DNA of 11,775 nt. Origin: an uncultured beta proteobacterium. Lineage in GTDB: Bacteria > Pseudomonadota > Gammaproteobacteria > Burkholderiales > Burkholderiaceae. Location of the stretch: assembly GCA_903909925.1 (NCBI GenBank), contig CAIVXR010000105.1, positions 1 through 11,775 of the forward strand. Direction: 5' to 3'. Made by a program: the position numbers and the translations under genes. This document shows positions 7,063 through 11,775 of this stretch, piece after piece; the first letter of the stretch is position 1, and each line of letters opens with the position of its first letter. Below the pieces are notes generated by a model. The model made no database searches. It had not been told where the DNA came from and saw only the letters and a program-made list of their open reading frames with translations.

Positions 7063-9075
7063 CTAAGAAGGCTTACGATTTAATTTCAAATGGGTCATTG
7101 TTTGAGTGATTAGCACTAAACCAAATCCAATAAAACCAATGAGGTCAGCCTCACTTGATGGATAAGCCAAAGCAACGCCGGAGACAATCATGATGATGCG
7201 CTCAAGGATTTTAGTTTTTTCAATGAACCAGCCTTGTAGGCCGCCCGCTAAACAAATAATGCCTACGACTGCAGTAAATGAGATCCAGCCAATTTGCATC
7301 CAATCTGCTTGCTCTAGGGCGCTACTCGATCCCATCAAGAGCAAGCTGACACCAGACTTATCCAATACAAACATGAAAGGCACTAGGATTGCTGGTGCTA
7401 CGTACTTCCAGGTTTGCAAAGTCGTCCTATAGGGGTTACCCTTACAAATTGCCGCAGCTGCAAATGGAGAGAGTGCTGTCGGAGGAGAAACCTCTGAGAG
7501 AACAGCGTAGTAAAAAATAAACATATGAGCTGCAAAATCAGGTACACCTAAATTAATCAATGCCGGCGCTGCAATCACAGCACAAATAATGTATGAGGCA
7601 GTGACTGGCACAGCGAGACCCACAATCCACACAATTAAAGCGGTGAAGATCGCAGTGAGCAATAGTGAGCCGCCTGCATACTGAATCACAATCGAGCTAA
7701 ATTTGAGGCCAAGACCGGTCAGGGTAACGGTACCCACAATTAAGCCAGCACCCGCGCAGGTTGCGGCGATAGCCAGTACCCCAGTAGATCCTGATGCTAG
7801 AGCTTTGGTGAGGTTGGAGTTATATAGCCCAGAAATAATAGGTTCTTTACCTTTAAACCAGGCCCAAGGAATGATGGCAGTATCTTCGCGCAACATGCTG
7901 GATAGGGCGGAAACCACTGTTGCCCAAAATACCGACATCACTGGCGAGAAACCAAACATCATGAATACCACAATGGAGATGAGGGAGAAGAAATGGAACC
8001 AGTATTTTTTCGTCAATGCCCAAGCGCTCTCTGCTGATTCAAAATGAATATTCTTCATACCATATTTACGAACATCAATCTCCACCATCACAAATAAGCC
8101 AAGGTAAAAGAGAATGGTTGGAATAGTTGCCATGAGCAACACATCTAAATAAGAAATTTTCAGAAAGTCTGCAATCAAGAATGCAGCCGCACCTAAAACG
8201 GGTGGCGAGATAATGGCGCCAAGACCACCGGCAGCCAAGAGGCCACCAGCAGCATTCTTTTCATAGCCAACTTTTGCCAGCATTGGCGCAGCAACTGAGC
8301 CTACGGTAACCGTGGTTGCGACACCAGAGCCAGAAGGGCCACCCATTAAGAATGAGGACAGCACAATCGTTCTGCCAACACCCGAGGATTTGCCGCCCAT
8401 TGCGGCAAAGGAGAAGTCGATAAAGAATTTACCAGCACCAGTAAACTGCAAGAAGGCGCCAAAGATGGTGAATAGAATAATTAGAGTTGCAGAGACATCG
8501 ACTGCGGTGCCATAAATGCCCTCAAGACTCATATACATATAGCCCACTAGACGATCGAGATCATAACCTTTGTGAGTCCATGGTGCGGGCAGATAGTTGC
8601 CAAAGAATGCGTAGAGCAAGAAAAGAACGGTAACTGTCACCAAGACCATGCCATTCGTTCTTCTAACGCTCTCGAGAATCAGTAGGATGAGACCAATACC
8701 AACCATGACATCAGTCGAGTTTGGGGCAGTGTTTCTGTCCATAAAATCATCGCCACCACTCAGAATGTAATAAGCGATGGCAACTGAGCCTATGGCAAAT
8801 AAAACATCCCACAACATCAAACGATTTTTAAAGCGGGCTGCGATAGGAAAGCTTAAGAACACTAAAAACAAAACTAAGGCAACGTGGATTACACGCAATT
8901 GTTGTGTTGGAACAATAGAGTACGCGGCATATAGATGAAATAAAGACATGCCAACAGCAACCAAGGTAATGAATTTAGCTAATAGACCCTTATAGTCATT
9001 TGAGTCGCCTTCCTCCTGCTTAATGAAGGCATCTAGTTTTTCTTGGGTTTCGTTGTCAATCCCGTTTTGATTCAT
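7063..9075 (-). CDS. TRAP transporter fused permease (4TM/12TM, DctQ-DctM type, TAXI-associated)
   Basis: A 670-residue inner-membrane protein whose length and order fit the fused small and large TRAP subunits that pair with TAXI receptors. Residues 1-30 are hydrophilic. About 30-165 holds a DctQ-like four-helix part, and from about 185 a DctM-like multi-helix transport core begins. The core shows the two repeat signatures: G245-G-P-S-G-S-G-V-A followed by GGLGAIISPPVLGAAAFLIA, and later GLAVPVTASY with S527-E-V-S-P-P-T533-A-L. A further helical tail (about 575-665) is typical of fused forms. Such systems import organic acids with a sodium gradient, using the periplasmic receptor encoded just upstream. 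ATG 9075 has only a weak Shine-Dalgarno (CTGGGA). The 70-bp gap from the receptor gene contains a hairpin that may lower permease expression. Substrate unknown. Confidence 0.93.
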   Translation of the reverse strand: MNQNGIDNETQEKLDAFIKQEEGDSNDYKGLLAKFITLVAVGMSLFHLYAAYSIVPTQQLRVIHVALVLFLVFLSFPIAARFKNRLMLWDVLFAIGSVAIAYYILSGGDDFMDRNTAPNSTDVMVGIGLILLILESVRRTNGMVLVTVTVLFLLYAFFGNYLPAPWTHKGYDLDRLVGYMYMSLEGIYGTAVDVSATLIILFTIFGAFLQFTGAGKFFIDFSFAAMGGKSSGVGRTIVLSSFLMGGPSGSGVATTVTVGSVAAPMLAKVGYEKNAAGGLLAAGGLGAIISPPVLGAAAFLIADFLKISYLDVLLMATIPTILFYLGLFVMVEIDVRKYGMKNIHFESAESAWALTKKYWFHFFSLISIVVFMMFGFSPVMSVFWATVVSALSSMLREDTAIIPWAWFKGKEPIISGLYNSNLTKALASGSTGVLAIAATCAGAGLIVGTVTLTGLGLKFSSIVIQYAGGSLLLTAIFTALIVWIVGLAVPVTASYIICAVIAAPALINLGVPDFAAHMFIFYYAVLSEVSPPTALSPFAAAAICKGNPYRTTLQTWKYVAPAILVPFMFVLDKSGVSLLLMGSSSALEQADWMQIGWISFTAVVGIICLAGGLQGWFIEKTKILERIIMIVSGVALAYPSSEADLIGFIGFGLVLITQTMTHLKLNRKPS

Positions 9076-9110
9076 GTCCCAGCCTGTCTATATTGATGTA
9101 TTGCATTAAA

Positions 9111-9138
9111 GCAAAAGGGGTGAGATTCACTCACCCCC
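9111..9138 (-). terminator. Terminator-like hairpin between the TAXI receptor and permease genes (possible attenuator)
   Basis: On the minus strand GGGGTGAG (9137-9130), loop TGAAT and CTCACCCC (9124-9117) form a perfect 8-bp stem followed at once by TTTTGC. It starts 8 bp after the receptor stop codon and ends 35 bp before the permease ATG. The short U-run suggests partial rather than complete termination, or a structure protecting the 3' end of the receptor message. Confidence 0.65.
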
Positions 9139-9145
9139 GTATGGC

Positions 9146-10096
9146 TTAATTTACTTTGACGCCTTTTTCTTTAAGGTACTTTAAAGCACCTGGATGATAT
9201 GCAACTGGCGTTGCATTCGCTTTTTGGCTCTCTAATTTGATATTTCTGAACTCAGCATGTGAGCGGACTAGCTCAAGTTGATTATCAAAAATAGCCTTGA
9301 CGATTTTGTATGCTTCAGCGTCAGGCATTGAAGAATTAACAACAAGCAGATTTGCAACTGCTGCAACATTATTATCTTTAGCCATGCCACTATAAGTTTG
9401 CTTAGTAATCACAGCTGGGAAGTAAAGATTGCCGTATTTTTTATTCATGGCAGGAACTTCGGCAGCAGTATCTACCATCACGATTTTCATGCCAGGGCTA
9501 TTTGCAAGATCAGTCACTGCTGCGGTTGGTAAACCACCTACCCAAAAGAAAGCATCAATCTTGCGATCCTTGACTGCATTCACAGATTCTGCAACGCTCA
9601 AGCGTTCACGCTTGACATCTTTATCTTTATCTAAGCCTGCAGCCTCAAGTAAGCGAAATGCCATCACTTCAGTAGCACTTCCTGGCGCCCCAGTGCTGAT
9701 GCGCTTGCCTTTTAAATCCTTCATCGTTTTGATGCCAGTTGATTCAACGGTAGCGACGTGCATGAGGTTTGGATATAGGATCAGAAGTGTTCTTAAATCT
9801 ACGGGCTTATCTTTAAATTTATCTTCACCAACGGATGCGTCTTTTGCTGCATCAGCCATAGAAAAACCAACATAGGGCTTGCCAGTGCCAACCAGTTTTA
9901 AGTTATCTACCGAGCCACCAGTAACTTCGGCTGTTGCTGACATTCCTGGCACTTTATTAGAGAGCATAGCAGCCAGACCACCTCCCATTGGGTAGTAAAC
10001 GCCACCAGTTCCACCGGTTGCAATGGAAATATTCTGCGCTTGTGCGCTTACCCACAAGAAGCTGAGGGAAAGCACAACGATCTTCAGTAATTTCAT
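9146..10096 (-). CDS. TAXI family TRAP transporter solute-binding protein
   Basis: A 316-residue periplasmic receptor of normal TAXI length. A signal peptide spans residues 1-20, with likely cleavage at AQA20 before QN. The mature N-terminus has the family signature SIATGGTGGVYYPMGGGLA (24-42), followed by T59-G-G-S-V-D-N and a central region with KGKRISTGAPGSATE. These glycine-rich loops line the ligand site in NMT1/TAXI-like proteins. The ATG follows AGGAGA at five bases, the strongest ribosome site in this unit, fitting the excess of receptor over permease usual in binding-protein systems. It is 25 bp downstream of the aldolase gene and 70 bp upstream of the fused permease, its expected partner. 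Ligands of characterised TAXI systems include glutamate and dicarboxylates; the neighbouring enzymes suggest a hydroxy or sugar acid here, which is inference. Confidence 0.93.
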   Translation of the reverse strand: MKLLKIVVLSLSFLWVSAQAQNISIATGGTGGVYYPMGGGLAAMLSNKVPGMSATAEVTGGSVDNLKLVGTGKPYVGFSMADAAKDASVGEDKFKDKPVDLRTLLILYPNLMHVATVESTGIKTMKDLKGKRISTGAPGSATEVMAFRLLEAAGLDKDKDVKRERLSVAESVNAVKDRKIDAFFWVGGLPTAAVTDLANSPGMKIVMVDTAAEVPAMNKKYGNLYFPAVITKQTYSGMAKDNNVAAVANLLVVNSSMPDAEAYKIVKAIFDNQLELVRSHAEFRNIKLESQKANATPVAYHPGALKYLKEKGVKVN

Positions 10097-10121
10097 TTTT
10101 GTCTCCTAATAATTTTTTTAA

Positions 10122-11048
10122 TCAAAGACCTGGCATGCTGAAATTAATCGCTTTGAGCTCGCTCAATAATTTAGCTTGCTGATCTGCGCTCAATTGCATG
10201 AGTGGTGGACGCACTCTTAACCATTCAGGATCTTTACTGAAATGGGCAACGGCAGTTTTCATGCCAGCAATCATTTGATAATGAGCAAAAACAGCACGTA
10301 CCTTATCTAAATTTGCTTGGCGCTCATCAGCATTTGATTCTCTCCAGTGCGCCGCTACATCGGCAATAGCTTTTGGATTGACGTTTGCAGTAGCAGAAAT
10401 ACAGCCAACGCCACCAGCACGTAAAGTACGCATTAGGAATGTTTCGCTGCCAGCGTATACGCGAAAGCCAGAGGGAGCCAAGAGCTTAATCACAGATTCT
10501 GTGTACTCCCAATCACCAGAGCTATCTTTCATGCCTACGACAGTTTTTGGGTACGCTTTAGTTAAGCGCTCTAGCAATGAAAGGCTTAAATTGATTTTGG
10601 TGACAGGGGGGATGTTGTAAATGTAAATTTGTAATGCTGAGCTACCTATTCTTTGAATCACTTCAGAGAAGTAAGCAAATAAACCATCATCAGTAATATC
10701 TTTGTAGTAGAAGGGTGGCAACATCAATACGCCTGCACATTTATAACTTAAGGCATGAGCAGTCATCCGATAAGTACTCTCAACAGAAGTTGAGCCAGTG
10801 CCAGGCATCATCTGCTCTGGGTTTAAGCCCCCCTCAATGAGGGCGGTGAGCGTATTCATCTTTTGCGTAGCAGACATGGAATTTGCTTCGGAGTTAGTGC
10901 CAAAGACTGCTTGACCAACGCCATTTGCTTCTAGCCATTTACATTGCTTGAGTAATTTTTGGGCGTCTGGACTGCCATCTGCTTTGAATGGAGTTAATAC
11001 AGGAGATAACACTGCAGGTAGGGTAGATGGAATTAAAGAAATGGTCAT
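10122..11048 (-). CDS. DapA-family (class I, Schiff-base) lyase/aldolase, probably not dihydrodipicolinate synthase
   Basis: A 308-residue cytosolic TIM-barrel protein of the DHDPS/N-acetylneuraminate lyase family. The Schiff-base lysine is K174 (VVGMKDSSGD) and the catalytic tyrosine is Y144 (IYNIPP). The carboxylate-binding motif near the N-terminus reads G50-T-N-S-E54. True DapA has GTTGE and an arginine after the tyrosine motif (YNVPSRT). Here the equivalent segment is YNIPPVTK with no arginine, arguing against lysine biosynthesis and for cleavage of a 2-keto-3-deoxy acid or a similar pyruvate-yielding substrate. The ATG is preceded by CGGAG at good spacing. It lies 12 bp after the dehydrogenase gene and 25 bp before the TAXI receptor, so co-transcription is very likely. 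The exact substrate is unknown. Confidence 0.88.
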   Translation of the reverse strand: MTISLIPSTLPAVLSPVLTPFKADGSPDAQKLLKQCKWLEANGVGQAVFGTNSEANSMSATQKMNTLTALIEGGLNPEQMMPGTGSTSVESTYRMTAHALSYKCAGVLMLPPFYYKDITDDGLFAYFSEVIQRIGSSALQIYIYNIPPVTKINLSLSLLERLTKAYPKTVVGMKDSSGDWEYTESVIKLLAPSGFRVYAGSETFLMRTLRAGGVGCISATANVNPKAIADVAAHWRESNADERQANLDKVRAVFAHYQMIAGMKTAVAHFSKDPEWLRVRPPLMQLSADQQAKLLSELKAINFSMPGL

Positions 11049-11060
11049 ACTGACTCCGTT

Positions 11061-11775
11061 TTAATTAGGTACTTCTGTTAGAAGTGGTTGTTGTGCAAAA
11101 AAAGCTTCTAAATTATCTACAGCTAAATTGGTCATCGCTATCCGTGTTTCAGTGGTGGCGCTACCAATATGAGGTGTTAGTAAGACATTATCCAAGGTTA
11201 AGAAACTTGGATTGGGATTAGGCTCGTTCTCAAAGACATCTAGGGCTGCACCAGCAATCTTTTTATGCTGCAGTGCATATAAAAGTGCTGATTCATCTAC
11301 TACGCTGCCACGAGCAATATTTACCAAAAAACCGGTGGGCCCTAAAGCCTCTAAAACCTGGGCATCAACCATCTTGTCTGTATCTGGGGTAGCGGGGCAG
11401 GCCAAGAAAAGAACGTCGCTATTCTGGGCTAAGTCTTTGACATTCTGATAGTAGGTATAAGGCACCTGTTTTGGGCTGGGCCCACTGTAGGCAATCTCAA
11501 CCTTAAAAGGCTCAAGTCGCTTGGCTAAATCTTGGCCAATACGCCCCATTCCTACAATGCCAACCTTCTTTCCAGCAAGAGTGGTCGCTAACTTAAAGGG
11601 GGCTTTTGACCAGGCGCGACTTTTGACAAAGGCTTCGGATTCAGGAATACGGCGCAAAATCCCCAGCATCATGCCGATAGCCAGCTCGCAAACTGCGTCG
11701 TTGAGAACGCCTGGGGTATTGCTGGCTTTGATGCCATGCTCTTTAAGGTATGGCAGGGGTAGATTGTCATAACCA
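11061..11775 (-). CDS. D-isomer-specific 2-hydroxyacid dehydrogenase (GhrB-like glyoxylate/hydroxypyruvate reductase), N-terminus outside window
   Basis: The frame is open to the right edge: 237 residues are visible of an expected 310 or so. The first methionine within the window (codon at 11672-11670) is internal, because the upstream codons encode family sequence (GYDN at the edge, then SNTPGVLNDAVCELAIG). The Rossmann motif is G-M-G-R-I-G (11552-11535). The catalytic Arg is in NIARGSVVD (codon 11312-11310), with the Glu of DVFENEP and the His of LLTPHIGSAT, so the Arg-Glu-His set is complete. After the second beta strand the sequence is IAYSGPSPK, without the aspartate that favours NAD, which hints at NADPH use. 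The family interconverts 2-oxo acids and D-2-hydroxy acids in the cytosol. It is the most upstream visible gene of the four-gene unit; the promoter lies beyond the window. Confidence 0.9.
   Translation of the reverse strand, partial: GYDNLPLPYLKEHGIKASNTPGVLNDAVCELAIGMMLGILRRIPESEAFVKSRAWSKAPFKLATTLAGKKVGIVGMGRIGQDLAKRLEPFKVEIAYSGPSPKQVPYTYYQNVKDLAQNSDVLFLACPATPDTDKMVDAQVLEALGPTGFLVNIARGSVVDESALLYALQHKKIAGAALDVFENEPNPNPSFLTLDNVLLTPHIGSATTETRIAMTNLAVDNLEAFFAQQPLLTEVPN

Noticed and set aside
8281..8350. Unusual signature of the TRAP core (GGPSGSGVATT rather than GSxxAN-type sequence)
   Set aside because: This variant looks familiar from a subgroup of TAXI-associated fused permeases, so I do not consider it a novelty.
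9429..9875. 148-codon plus-strand open frame opposite the TAXI receptor gene
   Set aside because: It lies wholly within a well-supported gene on the other strand, has no family signature, and reads as an antisense shadow.
11061..11672. Start of the 2-hydroxyacid dehydrogenase at the first ATG within the window (11672)
   Set aside because: The 34 codons upstream to the window edge encode conserved family sequence (GYDN, NTPGVL), so that ATG is internal and the gene is cut by the window.
1..11775. Search for CRISPR arrays, insertion sequences, tRNA/rRNA genes, toxin-antitoxin pairs, phage genes or defence systems
   Set aside because: No regularly spaced repeats, transposase-like proteins, tRNA-like sequences or defence domains were seen, and gaps between genes are all under 150 bp.

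Overview
This window looks like chromosomal DNA from a betaproteobacterium of the Burkholderiales, probably a low-GC, small-genome freshwater lineage such as Polynucleobacter. This is inferred from the gene mix (Bug/TctC receptors without transporter partners, a TAXI-TRAP system, a DUF2177 protein, single-domain UspA) and from base composition that looks mid-40s percent GC by eye. No search could be run, so the genus is a guess. Coding density is high. There are no RNA genes, insertion sequences, phage genes, CRISPR arrays or large repeats.

Layout. Positions 1-126 are the 3' end of a Bug-family solute receptor gene, followed in the same direction by a small 2-oxoglutarate/Fe(II) dioxygenase (160-915). 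A second Bug receptor (924-1907, minus) converges on the dioxygenase and diverges from an MFS transporter (1992-3227, plus). A DUF2177 membrane protein (3275-3676, minus, TTG start) is divergent from a universal stress protein (3764-4204, plus). A two-way terminator (4230-4260) separates the stress gene from an M23 LytM-type peptidoglycan peptidase (4289-5701, minus). A mandelate-racemase-subgroup enolase-superfamily enzyme (5847-6980, plus) is divergent from the peptidase and ends at a second two-way terminator (7006-7036).

From there to the right edge is a four-gene minus-strand unit, read from the right: a D-2-hydroxyacid dehydrogenase (5' end outside the window), a DapA-family lyase/aldolase lacking DHDPS signatures, a TAXI receptor, and a fused TRAP permease. 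A terminator-like hairpin sits between the receptor and permease genes.

How the genes may work together. The right half reads like a catabolic locus for a hydroxy acid or acid sugar. TAXI-TRAP would import it, the mandelate-racemase-type enzyme could dehydrate or epimerise it, the DapA-like aldolase could cleave a 2-keto-3-deoxy acid to pyruvate plus an aldehyde or oxo-acid, and the dehydrogenase could reduce a 2-oxo product. Each family call is well supported, but the pathway and substrate are inference. The left half is a set of unrelated housekeeping, transport and stress genes. I found no clearly new biological system; the items most worth checking are the putative pathway, the intra-operon hairpin, and the UspA nucleotide-loop substitutions.
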